Shown here: piece by piece, positions 63,581 through 64,000 of the stretch
How the letters are laid out: each line of letters begins with the position of its first letter
Numbering within the stretch: position 1 is the first letter of the stretch
Source: Strongylocentrotus droebachiensis
Taxonomy: Eukaryota; Echinodermata; Echinoidea; Camarodonta; Strongylocentrotidae
Length of the DNA: 64,000 bases
Direction: 5' to 3'
NCBI GenBank assembly: GCA_035222895.1
Contig: JAVYIG010000401.1
Location: 434,001-498,000 of the forward strand
Notes under the pieces: model-generated
The model's input: the letters and a program-made list of their open reading frames with translations, nothing else
Told to the model about the DNA's origin: nothing
Databases searched by the model: none
Made by a program: the position numbers and the translations under genes

Positions 63581-64000
63581 TTTCATAAGAACGAACTAAG
63601 CTCCTTTTAGAATAGTGTTCGTTTTCAAAGATTTCAAATGCCCCCATCTCTAGAAATGAATACATGTGTATAAAGTGTGCCTTATTTGTACTATACCGTT
63701 TGCCCCTTTCAACTTTCAATTGCTAAAAAAGGCATGCCAAGGTATTTAATTGCAATTTGTTCAAGAATATAAAGGTTTAGACAATGTAGGAGTTTTCAAT
63801 CCCAAGGCAGCTGCATTTACATTACCAAAAAACTGAGACACAATTATTATTCGTGCTATCACCCCAGAAACCAACTATTCAAGTTCTCACACACTCCCTA
63901 ATAAACTAGTGCATTTCCCTCTCAAGTTTCCCCAAAAAACTCACTCCCTGCGTTCGCTCGCATTTATACACTGTCGCTCATAATTATAGTTGGAATATTT

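Overview
The window is AT-rich, intron-rich animal DNA holding parts or all of three protein-coding genes embedded in many mobile elements. Tiny exons with canonical GT-AG borders, tRNA-derived SINEs, many short inverted-repeat elements, GA microsatellites and a non-LTR retrotransposon with a 2A-like motif suggest a marine deuterostome, most likely an echinoderm such as a sea urchin. That is inferred from protein similarity and repeat style; the species cannot be named from the sequence alone.

Layout. (1) 376-13144, minus strand: the first 19 coding exons of RAB3GAP1, the catalytic subunit of Rab3 GTPase-activating protein. The 3' end, including the region of the catalytic arginine, lies beyond the left edge. 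(2) 13145-16299: the spacer between two divergent genes, containing a decayed LINE 3' end. (3) 16300-20913, plus strand: a complete five-exon TMEM41A-like gene of the SNARE-associated/VTT membrane protein family. (4) 20914-32073: the spacer and probable long 3' UTR between two convergent genes. (5) 32074-59410, minus strand: a nine-coding-exon thyroid hormone receptor (nuclear receptor), about 386 aa. Its two zinc fingers are on separate exons and its ligand-binding domain on four. Its first intron carries a nearly full-length LINE in the same orientation. (6) 59411-64000: upstream flank with a second LINE fragment cleanly split by a hAT-like element.

The three genes are not an operon and share no obvious pathway. 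RAB3GAP1 (vesicle trafficking) and TMEM41A (lipid scrambling/ER membrane) are head-to-head about 3.2 kb apart; TMEM41A and the receptor are tail-to-tail.

Mobile elements make up much of the rest. They include three copies of a TTAA-flanked ~0.5 kb element that share a small ORF, two related TTAA elements with different termini, TA-flanked mariner/pogo-type elements, two Thr-tRNA-derived SINEs, a second tRNA-derived SINE family, a hAT-like element with a perfect 8-bp target duplication, and a retroposed segment with a 15-bp target duplication. No new defence or biosynthetic system was found. The most noteworthy items are the variant 2A-like motif in the LINE, the altered ligand-pocket residues of the thyroid hormone receptor, and the repeat families.
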